This document shows positions 9,443 through 19,684 of a stretch of DNA of 21,468 nt, piece by piece. The notes beneath the pieces are model-generated. The model was not told the DNA's origin. It was given only the letters and a program-made list of their open reading frames with translations, and did no database searches. The stretch's first letter is position 1, and the number at the start of each line of letters is the position of its first letter. A program made the translations under genes and the position numbers. Source of the stretch: Zygnema cylindricum (lineage: Eukaryota; Streptophyta; Zygnematophyceae; Zygnematales; Zygnemataceae); NCBI GenBank assembly GCA_037447655.1, contig JBBHKE010001776.1, forward strand, positions 359,803 to 381,270, given 5' to 3'.

Positions 9443-10220
9443 GGATGATGTGGGCGATTGCTTCGAGGATCTCAAAAAGTGAATATCCAACGGTCAGGAT
9501 TTACACCCACATCATTGGAGCATTCCGACAGCTTTCTGTTGGCCAGAGCCATTTCCAGCCATGGATTTACCCTCGGAAGCACCACCGACTACCCCAAAAA
9601 CAGCCTACTTTGAATCCACTTAGAATTCTACAAAATAAACAAAACAAGCTGAAACTACACGAAAAGATATATTCTAGGCCACTTAGTATTCCCAAAAAAT
9701 TTCATATAGAAATACTAAAAATAATAATCACATCACTCAATCAAAGTTGCAGAAAAACAGTTTGCCAGAACTTTGATAAATCTAACCAGCTTCACAATGA
9801 AGCCCCAAGCAAAACAGACATACAATAGATCTGCAAATTTGCCATAATATTTCCGATACAAAGAGGAACACACATGAAAAATTTCTGATAATTCTGCCTA
9901 TAGATTTGAGAGAAAATCTCAGATGAAATTACCAAAAATGACCAAAAACAGATTTGGTACAAAAAGTTCCCAAGTCAAAAAATGACTAAGTCCTACAAAT
10001 ATACACTAGAGCTCACTACTGACTGTTTGGAGGCATACCAGCCGTACGTATTCCATCAACTGCCTCTATTAATTTGAGTATACCCGAATACTTCGTGATA
10101 TGTCCGAATGAATAGAACTATACTAATAATTTAAACACATAGGACAAAACATTGTTGTAAATGTTTACAAACCTTACGAATTTCGTCAAACGAATCTGGA
10201 CCGTCCAAATTTTATATCAT

Positions 10221-10248
10221 GTGATGGACGCAATTTCGCGTCCCTCAC
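10221..10248. repeat. Short hairpin GTGA-T-GGACGC / GCGTCC-C-TCAC
   Basis: Arms GGACGC (10226-10231) and GCGTCC (10238-10243) enclose a 6-nt loop and extend through GTGA/TCAC after one mismatch. It lies in the GC-richer part of the 1.9-kb PIF-like element. Confidence 0.6.
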
Positions 10249-10598
10249 CAAAATGACCAAACTGACGGCGCCGCCGTCCGTAGCTCTTATTCGGCATAAT
10301 TGATGTCATGTCACGTGATCACGCAATCCACTTGACGAAATCACGTCACCTCATCCAAATTAGTCCGTACTGGCGGCGTCCTTTTTCACAACATTCCAAG
10401 TCGTTCGCGACCCGCCGTACATTTGACTCGCATATTCCGTATCTTTCCTTACGTTTGTTTGTGCCACTCAAATAGTTCCGTACATCCCAAAACAATTAGT
10501 ACCATTACTCCCCCAATTGGCTAATCCATTCGAACCTCCACAGTAAATCAAGATAGCATGCGCATTAAAAATCGCGTCAAGTACTCACAAAACACTGT

Positions 10599-10629
10599 GT
10601 ACGCACGAAACATTGCGTACGCACGAAAC
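10599..10629. repeat. 18-bp period direct repeat GTACGCACGAAAC
   Basis: GTACGCACGAAAC occurs at 10599-10611 and 10617-10629. A related string, GTACCGCACGAAA, occurs twice near 16771-16800 in the composite repeat C, 17-18 bp apart, so the motif is not unique to this element. Confidence 0.8.
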
Positions 10630-10768
10630 TCACTTTTCAAAAACAACACTTTCTAGTAACGATGTTTCGTGTGACAAAAAAAAATTACTGTACAACTATG
10701 TACGGTGTTGTACGAGAACGTACGGCGTCCAATAACGAACCCCATTTTTGTATAATTGAATGTTACCC

Positions 10769-11799
10769 TTAGCCATTAGGTACACGTTTGTTCTTGTTGT
10801 TGTAAGGGCTTGCGTAGAGAAAAATTCATAATCTGCGAAAAGTGTTTCCCTAAGCAGTTGTTTTTCACGCGCTTGAGTTCTGTAAAATTCTCCTCGATCG
10901 ATGTGCATCGGGTATGTCGCCATTGTAACGAAAACCCTCTTGCTATGGCTAGACGATAAAAAGTAGAGCGACATAATCTTGCTATAAGATAACATTATTA
11001 TATACCACAGAATTAGCAAAGGGCTTCTTTGTTACAATGCGAAATACCTAAGGGGGTGTTATTCGATATTAGCGACAATTTCTTCGATTTAAGTAAGAGT
11101 TTTGAGTTTTTATTGTCGATCCTTCCATGTTAATTGGACCCAATAAAAATAAGTACATGCCAGCGTGACTAGACTGACACGAGTATTGAGGCCGTGTCAC
11201 CATGTGCCAAATTAATGGTTTTTTTCTTTTGGTTTCCTTAAAAACTTGACGCCGTACCAATTAAATTACAACTGTACGAAAAAAGTTGAAAAAGTGAAAA
11301 ACGTGAAAGTACAATTTTTGCTAGCTTCAAACTTAGAATGTAAATACATTTTGTTGTCTTTTATTTTTCAGCCCACGAACACATAATGCCACGTCATATT
11401 CAAACTTTAACTTAGTCCACATATAAAGTGATTTAAATTGAAGTATTACCGCATGACAAATAGAAAAACACCTTAGCGCGTGTCAAAGGTTTTCAAGGGT
11501 TTCAAATCACGAGGAAAAGTACGCGATATGTTTTTCGTCTAGGTCCAATACGGTTTTCCTTTGGTAGGGGTCTTAAAATGCGGATGCAGACGCGAAGGCA
11601 AACAAATCTTTCTTCAACCATGAGCGGCACAAGCTAGAAGGTTGTACAATATCACGCAAGGACATGCAACATCACAAGTTGTCACAATAAATAAGGTTTG
11701 ACAACCCGGATTGTTGTTGAAATTTATGTATTTTCTAGGTCTGTGTTGGAAAAATAAATAGAGTGTTGAAAAGAGGTGACTAAAGAGTTCACTTCTATA
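10769..11799. other. Intergenic stretch, no supported gene
   Basis: About 1 kb without recognisable coding sequence. A minus-strand open frame at 11019-10696 straddles the PIF-like element boundary and has no identifiable domain. A TAAGGGGGTGTTATTC string at 11049-11064 resembles the start of a further GGG-type element, but no inverse partner was found. Confidence 0.45.
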
Positions 11800-12835
11800 T
11801 TTTAGTTAGAATGTAAAGAGAGAGAAAGAGAGGACCAAAGGCACGCCATAATAGCCGCATCATCTAGAAGGAGGAAGAATGAATTAGAAAGTATTTTACT
11901 AGTTTTAGCAAAATACTGCCGCCGGCCGGATTTGAACCGGGGTCTGTAGGCTACTAAATAGACCAACGCCTTATCCATTAAGTTACTTACGAAAAGATAC
12001 ACGTGACGGGTTTCATAAAAATATAAACAATAACAAAACAGCTAATTAACAGCAGACTAACCAAAATGAGCAATTTCTGCATGTACGCGAATCTGAACCG
12101 TGTAAAATATGTTTTGATCGGACGGCCGGCATTATAGCCGCCACGCGAAGTGAGCTTTTTGGCGGCTTACGGATATAGCGTCACGCGGTGCCACGTGGCG
12201 CCACATTATTTGATACCGGAGAAGATGGGAGGAGGAATCATGGCTTCCGATATGACAAGTGTCACCTTGTAGACCTTGTCGTACAATGGTTGTACAATAA
12301 GTACATCGCCCATTGTACCTTTTTGTACTTTATAGTGTTCCTATTGGACTAGGGTTTAATAGTAGGTAGTCGTGAGTAGGCAGACCGAGACTTAGTAATA
12401 TTTAGGTACCTCTCTCTCTAATAGAGCTTGTAACTATAAAGGTCATCTTTGACCAGCCATAACTTAATGCTCGGGTGAGCAAATTCAGTGATTCTTTTTG
12501 CTGCGGACTCAGGGGAGTCCAAGCTACACAAGGGTGTAGTCGGTCAGAGTCTTTGCGTGCCAGGGTGGCACTTATTCAGTGGGAAAGTCAAAGTGGGGAA
12601 TATTGTCCAAAACACATATTGAAGCTTTGCATTTTGTGGTGGAACTGAGCACACAGAAGGTCTTCTCTTCACAAGGGTGAAGGTATATTGGGGTTCTTAT
12701 TGTCAAGGGATCATTTATTTGGGTTTATATCAACTTGGAGTTGGCACTATCTAGATTAGCTTCTTTTGGATCTGCGAATTCTGTGGGCAATGGAGCCCAT
12801 AGAATTTCAGTTAATGTTGAAAAGAAGCAATTACT
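11800..12835. repeat. Composite LTR-like repeat, copy A, with antisense tRNA-like module
   Basis: Order on the plus strand: purine-rich AGAGAGAAAGAGAGGACC, the reverse complement of a tRNA-like module (11917-11990), a spacer, a GC-rich block with GCCACGTGGCGCCAC (12190-12204), a GTAC-rich block with TACAATGGT and TGTACCTTTTTGTA, GGACTAGGGTTTA, a CTCTCTCTC leader-like stretch, then GCCATAACTTAATGCTC and GTGATTCTTTTTGC. The segment 12461-12550 matches copy C (17356-17445) at 82 of 90 positions. The layout resembles an LTR (U3-like regulatory block, then an R/U5-like block), but no TG..CA boundary, primer-binding site or retroelement coding region was identified. Ends are approximate. Confidence 0.75.
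11917..11990 (-). other. tRNA-like module A (tRNA-derived, acceptor stem absent)
   Basis: Read on the minus strand it has a D-arm-like CTTAATGGATAAGG with an A-box-like element, an anticodon-region stem GGTCT/AGACC with an oversized loop, and a T arm CCGG-TTCAAAT-CCGG containing a good B-box (GGTTCAAATCC, 11938-11928). The 3' CGGCGGC has no pairing partner upstream, so no acceptor stem forms. It resembles a tRNA-Arg-type head, as in tRNA-derived SINEs, and could still direct RNA polymerase III. A functional tRNA is unlikely. Confidence 0.68.
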
Positions 12836-12859
12836 ATTCACTTCTTAGTTTAAGTCTTT

Positions 12860-13735
12860 TGCTAAGGATGAGACAGAGAGAGAGAGACCATGGCTGCCCC
12901 ATAGTCTAACAGAGACCAGAACAAACAACTGTCAAGTTAGCAAAATGATGGACAGATCTAGATTAGATCCTAGATCCCTCACTGTCCACAGTAACCTGTA
13001 GCCCTATCTATTAAGTCGTAGAAGAATGGATGCCAATATGGGGGTCGATAAAGATATAAAGAGATATTCACCGATAAGTTCATTTAACAGAAATGACGAA
13101 ACGAAACCACACATAGATTCTACGGAGAGCACGGACGCGAATCAGACCGCATAAAACATTTGATCGGACGACCAACATCACATCCGCCAATCCGGAGTGA
13201 AATTTCCGTGGCTTTTGGATATTGAGGCGCGCAGTGCCATGTGGCGCCACACTATTGGTTTCCGGAGAAGATGGGAGGAACAACCATGGCTTCTAGGCTG
13301 ACAAGCGTCAACAAGAAGGCCATTTCGTACAATGGTCGTACACAAAGTACATCGGCTACTGTACCTTTGTGTAATTTACAGTCTTCTGATGATTGGTCTA
13401 GGGTTCAGTAGTAGATAACTGTGAGTAGGGGTTATAGGACTTAGAATTTTTTGAGGCACCTCTCTCCAGGTGACCTTTTGTATTTATTGGCCACCTTTAA
13501 CCAGTTATAACTTACTGCTCATGGGAGCAAACTCAGTGATTCTTTTTGCGTTCGGCTCATGGGAGTTGGGTCCTCACAGTGGTGAGGGTAGTCAAAATAC
13601 TTGCTTTGCAGGGTGGCACTTATTCTTTGGGAAAGTCGAAGGGGCATATATTATTCTAGAGGCTTTACATAGGTTGCTCACTTTGTGGGTCAATGGAGAC
13701 GAAAGAATTGCAGTAAATGTAAACAACCTTCTGAG
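12860..13735. repeat. Composite LTR-like repeat, copy B, with antisense tRNA-like module
   Basis: It has the same order and orientation as copy A, starting about 25 bp after it. Parts are: purine run AGACAGAGAGAGAGAGACC, tRNA-like module on the minus strand (12953-13022), spacer with ACGAAACGAAAC, TTTGATCGGACGACC (13158-13172), GCCATGTGGCGCCACAC, TACAATGGTCGTACA, TGTACCTTTGTGTAA, TTGGTCTAGGGTT, AGGCACCTCTCTCC, then TAACTTACTGCTC and CAGTGATTCTTTTTGC and CAGGGTGGCACTTATTC. It is more diverged from A and C than those two are from each other in the 3' part. The plus frame at 13470-13760 is just the open portion of this repeat. Confidence 0.74.
12953..13022 (-). other. tRNA-like module B (decayed)
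   Basis: On the minus strand it keeps an A-box-like CGACTTAATAGATAGGGC (13018-13001) and a T-arm-like stem GATCTAG/CTAGATC around a B-box-like GGATCTAATCT (12970-12960). It sits at the same place in copy B as module A does in copy A. It is too decayed for a tRNA and is supported mainly by that position. Confidence 0.5.
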
Positions 13736-15833
13736 GCATTCTCAAAGCATAAAATCGTAACAGTTTTACATAAAGATTTTGTTTTCACACATCGGGACAC
13801 TTTGAAAACCGTGTACAAAGAATCTTTGTTACATTATAAAGTAATTTCATAGAGTTAAAATAACATGGGGAAACAACCTTAATCATTTTTTTGACAATTC
13901 AACCTCGTTACTTTGATAAACAGTTTCAAAGTGTCATTGTATTGTTTGATCAAAGGAAAAAACCTCCTCGTTTTGTTCAATCTGGCATGATTTGAACCGA
14001 TGCACGAATGTAAAGACAATTGTATCACAAAAGGAATAAAGCTATATAAAGGACAACTTATCGATTTACGAAATTAGTGTAAACCTCCATCACGCGAAAT
14101 ATGAGGTTGTTTATTGGAAAAAGCGCATGATTGTACAATGTCATATTTTTGTAAAAAAAAAATATTTACACGAGATTAGACAAGATTCTCCAAACTTTAA
14201 GGAAATAATGTTGACTGTGGGATTCGGTTTTTTGAATGTGGCAAGCTCGTGTGTGTTTCCGGCACACCTTCATATCAACAAGGATATCCGGGCCCTTTTT
14301 AACCTGTACAATCATCAGAGTACGGAAGAGTGAGGGCACCAAGAGAGACGAAATCCTTGTATTTCCTAAACGGAGCAGGACGCACTTTATTTCCCGCCTA
14401 ACGGAGGCTGGACGACCAAGTTCTACCGTCTCAAAGATTGCAATTGCGTTAAAAAGGCTAGTTTCTGCCAGCCCTCGTGGGGGGTACATTGTGGATTGCC
14501 ACGTAACTTTTGGGATTGTCGTCTCGATTATGTTGCTAGCTGTCAGTAGGAATTTAGTTGAGGTTTAGCTAACTTTCAGTCTATTAATATCCTTAGGTCA
14601 AAGTTTGGCACTTCCGTGTCCTTTTCAGTACTTTGTCTTAGAATAGTGGAACAAATAATTACTTCCGGCCGATTTTCTAGCCGCAGTCAGGAGCATATTT
14701 TTTTGCCTCGAGCGTAGTAACGATGATTTTGTCTTATGTCAGTTCAGCTACATTTGCTTGCCGCTCATTGATTAATAGCATGGCTTTGACTTTTCGACCT
14801 ATAATTGGACAAACTTTCATGTATAAGGCACTTGGGGCCGAAGAAGACAGGTTGTTTTTTCAGTACTTTCTCCTGAGAAAACCCTCAAAAATTCCAACAA
14901 ACCTTCTTTGGAGAATCTTTGTTTTGTTTGGACTCTATTGCCATCTTGGTATTGGATCTGTCTTGTGTGGGAAATCATAGTCCGGGCGGGTAGTTAGCAC
15001 TATATTTCCTTTGGGTGATTTTTTGACTTTTGCTGTTTGAAACCGAGAAGAGTCCGGCCGGTCCCGAGTTGCGGACACCCAGGGGTGAAGGAGGATCATA
15101 CCTATTTGCGGTACCATCGGAAGAGGTGTCGCCTTTTCTCATTGTCATCGTTGATTGCCGGGGTATGTTGAGCTTGCTTCGCCATATTTCAAATATCCTA
15201 TCTTTTATTCTCTTTTCAGGAGCAAGGTGATATTGTTAAATATGAAACAACCAATCATATTCCTTTCTATATTTCTACGTGGTAGTGCATTTGTATCTTT
15301 CTTTGTAGTTACCTTTTGTTTAGGCGTGACCTTGCCGGAGTAGATTGCAACCCCTTTTTGATCAGAACAGTGGATTTTGAGGGAGAAAGTGTTAAAGACT
15401 TCCAGTGGAATAAGCACTGAAATTTGGAGATCACCCCGATTACCGAAAACCCACTCCCTTTCCCCGGCTAGGTGGGGAAACGAAAGGGGAGGGGATATCT
15501 TTTCGCCTCCCCGTGCACTCATTCCTATTCCTATCCGATTGTCTCCCTTGTGTTGCATGCATGTCTAAGGGAGGGATGTGGGTAGAAATGGGTATGATCA
15601 TCATTTTAGGAAGCATCCGCATATGGGGGTTATTTGCAAGACTCCGATGCACACAATTTATAGCTGTGGGCCCTTCTCTTATGTTTCCCAAGTACGCTCG
15701 ACAAGAGTAAACGCTTATTGTACCTAGTGTCTGGCTAGTTTCCCCCAGTTTTTTCAAAGATGAGACAACCCATATAGTGGATAGGTAAAATATGTACATT
15801 TGAAAAAAAAAAGATATGATCCACGGCGGGTGA
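13736..15833. other. Unassigned 2.1-kb stretch with unusually open frames
   Basis: No gene can be named. Features seen: an inverted repeat GACACTTTGAAA (13796-13807) with TTTCAAAGTGTC (13924-13935); a weak B-box-like GGTTCAAATCA on the minus strand (about 13999-13989); and from 14160 to 15720 several frames of 60-130 codons on both strands, with somewhat higher GC. The minus-strand frame 15558-15205 includes VFGNRGDLQISVLIPLEVFN and GVAIYSGKVTPKQ, which read like protein, and KQ is followed by a donor-like GTAACT. It might be an exon remnant or transferred organellar DNA, but no family is recognised. Confidence 0.35.
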
Positions 15834-15905
15834 GCCATAGTAGCCTAACAATTGGCTAACACCTTATGCCTTTGTATATTGTGGATTCAAATCCACCAAA
15901 ATTGA
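15834..15905 (+). other. tRNA-like module E, plus strand
   Basis: It contains an A-box-like TAGCCTAACAATTGGCTAAC (15841-15860) and a T arm with GTGG/CCAC pairing around ATTCAAAT, in which GGATTCAAATCC (15883-15894) is a near-consensus B-box. The arms flanking it do not give a 7-bp acceptor stem. It is probably the head of a tRNA-derived SINE or a tRNA pseudogene. Unlike modules A to C it is on the plus strand and has no LTR-like module beside it. Confidence 0.5.
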
Positions 15906-16480
15906 CGGAAAAATATTTTTCAGAGAATATCCTTTGACGTTATTTTTGACATCCATTTGCCTTCGCTGAAATGACTGTACATTTAAAACATAATAGCACA
16001 TTTCGAGTAATGATATAATGCGGAGGGACAAATTTTAAAAAATATACAATTCTAAAAATCTTATATTTTGTCCCAGTACAGATGAGATGTGTAGATTTTG
16101 TGCTTTTGGAATATTTAACATCCTCGTAGTGTGAACAATAACACACGTGGTTACAATTGAAATAAAGCACGTAGGCCCTATTTCCTTTGTTAACATGACT
16201 TGATGGAGAAGTGAACAAAATGTTATTGCAACAATTCGTATCCGTACGGTTATTGTACGCATCTGATAGGGAAGCGGTCTTAGTTAATTTTGAAAATTAA
16301 ATTCGATGATGATTCATTTGAAGACTTTATTGGATAATGTTAGGGGGTGTCACCATGTAATCAATACTTTGAATAAATATTTTGGACCTAAGTGAGGATT
16401 CCTTGTACTACTTTGAAAAGCGTCCCAATTTGCAAAAACTGTTGAAAAAATGATATTTTATGTTTTATCTTTTTTTTGGG
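15906..16480. other. AT-rich intergenic stretch, no supported gene
   Basis: About 575 bp without a recognisable feature. Two overlapping minus-strand frames (16262-15940) carry no identifiable motif. A TTAGGGGGTGTCACCATG string near 16340 resembles a GGG-type element start, but no partner end was seen. Confidence 0.4.
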
Positions 16481-16591
16481 TCCTGCAGTTCTCATACTTG
16501 TCGTAGTCGATGAGAATTGACAGGCATCCATGTCTGCCTTAGACAGATGAGGAGATAGGAAGAAGATTAGGCTACTGCAAAAATAATGTTG

Positions 16592-16672
16592 TCACAGACT
16601 GGATTTGATCTTGTAACCCTACGGACACCGGCCGTACGGACTAGGCGCCCGCCTTATCCGTAAGGTCTTGAT
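16592..16672 (-). other. tRNA-like module C (decayed)
   Basis: The minus strand reads GACCTTACGGATAAGGCG (16667-16650), a D-arm with CCTT/AAGG pairing and an A-box-like sequence, then AGATCAAATCC (16611-16601) as a B-box-like element. The T stem is eroded. Its place within copy C matches modules A and B. Confidence 0.55.
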
Positions 16673-16884
16673 GAATCGTTGAATGAGTTGTATTTGATAT
16701 TGATTTAAAGTGATATCTACGGCATATTCCATTTAACATCCTACGAAACGAAACGCAACATGGAACGTGTGGTACCGCACGAAATGCAGTACCGCACGAA
16801 ATTAATGAAACAAACATTTAATTTCGACGGACGAAGTTAAATGTCGCGATCGACGATTCACAAAGCGAGAAAGAATTTCAAAGC

Positions 16885-16958
16885 GGTCAACACGGAATGT
16901 TGACCGTCGGAATTCAACGCTCAACACGGAACTTTGACCGGTGAAATTCAACGGTCAA
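16885..16958. promoter_or_regulatory. Cluster of four W-box-type TTGACC/GGTCAA sites in repeat C
   Basis: GGTCAA or its inverse TTGACC occurs four times in about 75 bp. The first two form a hairpin, GGTCAACA (16885-16892) and TGTTGACC (16898-16905), and a ~35-bp unit (TCAACACGGAA...TTGACCG...AATTCAACG) is tandemly duplicated. TTGACC is the core bound by plant WRKY factors (established knowledge); a regulatory role here is inference. Copies A and B lack this cluster. Confidence 0.5.
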
Positions 16959-17577
16959 CATTTATTCGGCGCGCCGTCATATCCAACGGCTGAAATAGAT
17001 CGCCGTAAAAGGAACGGACGGCAGGCATAAGTGCCGGTATGCCGGAACTACTATCTGGGAGCAGTTCGGCAAAATGGGAGGAAATGACACGTGGCATCAT
17101 CCTATTAGATGTCGGAAGGGAAAAGGGACAGAATGACGTTGACATATTTGCCACGTGGTAGACCAGGAGTTGTGCCGAATTTATCCGTACATAAAGTACG
17201 GCGGCTTCTGTAGTTTATATGTACGATAGTTAGGGTACTCTATTTTGATTGGTTTAGAATAGCTATTAGGAGTTTTTCAGGACTTAGAAAAATATTGAAA
17301 AGTCCTCTCTCTCCTAGAGGCCATCTATACAATTATGTTGTCTTTGAACAGCCATAACTTAATGCTCAGGTGAGCAAATTCAATGATTTTTTTTGCACCG
17401 GACTCAAGGGAGTCCAAGCTACACAGGGGTGTAGTCAGTCAGAGTTATTGCCTCTCAGGGTGGAACTTATTCATTGTCAAAGTCAAAAGTGCATATACTA
17501 TCCTAGAGGCTTCACATAAGCTGGACATTCTGTGTACCAATGAAGGTCACAGAATTACAAAAACTAAATCAGAACTT

Positions 17578-18673
17578 TGAAATGTGACGATTGTAGACCA
17601 TTGTTACAACATCTGACGATTGAAGACGATTAAGAAACATCACCACTATTGGTGACACATACAAAAACAACCACCACCGCAGACGTCCAGTTTTTGTGAC
17701 ATTGTGACGTCATATTCACTTGTAACGACGTTGACGTCATTGATTCAATAACTTTACGCCATGGTTTCCTTATTTGGTTTTTCTTGGTTTTCTCACTTGA
17801 CTTGCCATAATAGTTTACATAAAGGTAGTCAATAGAATTATTTTTCAAAGTTCTTTCATTTCATATCAGTATTGTCGTGTCTCACTCTAAAAAGAGTGAG
17901 GTAAAAGCAATAGTGTGAGAGTGAGAAGGGTGAGGTGACGACAACGTAAAATTATACAAATGACCCATGAATGAAAGTGGAGGTCCGAGACCCCTACAAC
18001 TTTTATATCTATATATGCGCGTGACCGACAGGGAGAAAAATAGTGAGGTTTCTCCCTTGTACTAATATTTTCCCAGTCGTGTGGCGCGTGTGTGGATCGT
18101 TTGTCATTCGTTTTTTGGGTGATACTTTCACTGAAATTACCTCGCAAGGTGTATTATGATGAAGTTCTTTGTTGGAGTATTTAATGGGTTGGATTCATCG
18201 CCCGGGGGTCGAAAAGAGGAAAACGGCAAAATGCGTTCATATGACGACAAATATGGAGTACATTCAACGTATCGAATTGACGTTCACTTTACCATGGTAA
18301 AGGCGATTTGTTGGGCTAAAGTTTTTCTCGTTGGTGACTCAATTTTCAGGGAAAAGGATAAGAGAAAATCGATACTTCAAAACGTAAAGACACCCCATAA
18401 GCATTTTTAAGGGCTCTCAAGTAATTCTGACAATAAAATATGACTGTTTCGGCTCGGCATAATCCAACGGTTTGTTTTGGCTTACAAATATCAGAACCTG
18501 TGTCAAACCAATTTATTCGTTTGGCCCATACTAGATCAGAACCTGACGAAACCCTAATCGGTCTTTTTCAAGTGGCGCTTCTCGCGATTTCATTCCAAAC
18601 CTGTAGGCGGTACGACGGATTTTTTGTAGGTTCGTGAGAACACTACAACTCACAGTACTGTACAATATATTTA
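17578..18673. other. Intergenic stretch, no supported gene
   Basis: About 1.1 kb with no nameable gene. It contains GACGTCA motifs near 17706 and 17732 and a perfect hairpin CTCACTCT-AAAA-AGAGTGAG (17881-17900). Open frames at 18147-17887 (minus) and 18156-18410 (plus) face away from each other but show no domain. GTACTGTACA occurs at about 18654-18663, just before the next miniature element. Confidence 0.42.
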
Positions 18674-18907
18674 TGTACTGTACACCGAGTATTGCTATTA
18701 GTGTTAATGATTTTTTTGCCACTTAAAACATCTTTTTTCCAAACACACTTGCCGGATTATGGATCTGACGATTAACATTGAAAGGTAAGGTTCTCTGCTT
18801 CCAATTGGCGGTGATCATGTGAAAAAATGATAAGTGTGTACAGAGAAAAGATGTTTTAAGTGGCGAAAAAATTATTTACGCTAGCAGCGATACATGGTGT
18901 AGTGTAT
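18674..18907. mobile_element. Foldback miniature element, GTACACC family, long inverted repeats
   Basis: Arms of about 75 bp are inverted copies. The left arm (18674-18750) begins TGTACTGTACACC and passes through CTATTAGTGTTAATG, TTTTTTTGCCACTTAAAACA and TCTTTT. The right arm (about 18832-18907) inverts to TACACC, GCTAGCGTAAAT, CGCCACTTAAAACATCTTTT. The innermost 16 bp, ACTTAAAACATCTTTT and AAAAGATGTTTTAAGT, are perfect. The unpaired centre is about 80 bp and non-coding. Ends resemble three other elements toward the right edge. Confidence 0.82.
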
Positions 18908-19401
18908 TGTACCATATGTCATCACCGGAACCAACATCCTCATGGCGGCCAAACACTTGTGCAAACAATTAAAAGCTACAGTAATATACACGCGGAGATG
19001 TGGTAATGATTTCGGCATAACAGTGCCTTCGCGTCTGTATGAGATTACACCTATTCAGCACGTGTGGTTTCAGCCACACGCGTAGACGTTGTGAAAATAT
19101 AGGAAAATCTAGGACGGAGCAATTTATTGGATCCGCGCTCAAAATGTTTATGAATGTGGTTTTTGGGGGCAAGTGGGAGGACCTTGACAAAATCAATGTT
19201 TCTGACAAATATTAATGTTTTTGACCAAATTCAATATTTATGCGCAGCTGTACACTGAGCACAAGCATGCGAATCGCCTTAAGCTGTTCACAAGCATGCG
19301 AATCGCCCGCACGCGTAAAATGCTTGATACACGTGCGACTGACCTCAATTCCCTAACCATTGACATTGTAGCGGAAAACCCTTGGTTGGGCTGTCGTATG
19401 C
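18908..19401. other. Short spacer with a 29-bp direct repeat and a hairpin
   Basis: CACAAGCATGCGAATCGCC occurs at 19260-19278 and 19289-19307 (29-bp period). CGTGTGG-TTTCAG-CCACACG forms a 7-bp hairpin at 19061-19080. No gene is supported; the frame 19215-19427 runs across the repeat and into the next element. Confidence 0.6.
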
Positions 19402-19612
19402 TACAGTGCACCGTGAATCGTTATTAGCCATATGAATGCTATATCGGCACTCCAAAATTTTGACATTGATACATTAAATATAATAAATTACACTATTTAA
19501 CGACGTGGACCGTAATCTGCCACGTCTCCTAGCACTAAATTAGAATGAATGACGCTAATATTTTCTTTACATTAATAAATTCTATACGCTAATAACGATT
19601 CAAGGTGTAGTT
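19402..19612. mobile_element. Miniature element, GTACACC family, ~210 bp
   Basis: The left end (about 19402-19430) contains GCACCGTGAATCGTTATTAGC, and the inverse of the right end (about 19585-19612) contains TACACCTTGAATCGTTATTAGC. The 15 bases TGAATCGTTATTAGC are identical. No coding capacity. Outer boundaries and target duplication are uncertain. Confidence 0.74.
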
Positions 19613-19684
19613 GTCAGTAACAGAGAAAAAAGTAACAGACAATATGGTAATAGAGAAGATAGTAACCGAGCTAATTCTTCCTTA

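Larger units (their letters stand above)
8872..10768. mobile_element. PIF/Harbinger-like element, 1.9 kb, no recognisable transposase
   Basis: The left end GGGTAACATTCCATTA (8872-8887) and the inverse of the right end, TAATTGAATGTTACCC (10753-10768), match at 15 of 16 positions. The flanks are direct TTA copies at 8869-8871 and 10769-10771. The end sequence resembles that of the 7708-8425 and 19685-20452 elements (GGGT, then TTC.AT.A), suggesting one family. At about 1.9 kb it is large for a miniature element. It could be an internally rearranged derivative or a capture of host DNA. The longest internal frame (9337-9828, plus) shows no DDE motif and overlaps long hairpins, so I do not call it a gene. 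Confidence 0.78.
16490..17577. repeat. Composite LTR-like repeat, copy C, with antisense tRNA-like module
   Basis: It has the same layout as copies A and B: CATCCATGTCTGCC near the left end, tRNA-like module on the minus strand (16592-16672), spacer with ACGAAACGAAACGCAACA, then a longer upstream block (16741-16980) with repeated GTACCGCACGAAA and W-box-type sequences. It continues with GGAACGGACGGCAGGCATAA, two CACGTGG sites (17088-17094, 17152-17158), GTACATAAAGTACGGCGGC, AGGACTTAGAAAAATATTG, CCTCTCTCTCC, then GCCATAACTTAATGCTC and GACTCAAGGGAGTCCAAGCT. It is best matched to copy A in the 3' part. Boundaries are approximate; no target duplication was identified. Confidence 0.74.

Noticed and set aside
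9337-9828. 163-codon open frame on the plus strand as a gene
   Set aside because: It begins across two strong hairpins inside a PIF-like element, has no recognisable domain and becomes Lys/Asn/Ile-rich like translated AT-rich DNA.
11049-11064. Start of another GGG-type element (TAAGGGGGTGTTATTC)
   Set aside because: No inverse partner end was found in the window.
11917-11990. Functional tRNA gene
   Set aside because: D and T arms form, but there is no acceptor stem and the anticodon loop is oversized.
11800-13735. Copies A and B as the two LTRs of one retrotransposon
   Set aside because: Only about 25 bp separates them, too little for an internal domain, and A is closer to C than to B in the 3' part.
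14236-14568. 110-codon plus-strand frame as a gene
   Set aside because: It is mirrored by a similarly long minus-strand frame and shows no domain; at most it is part of the unexplained open stretch.
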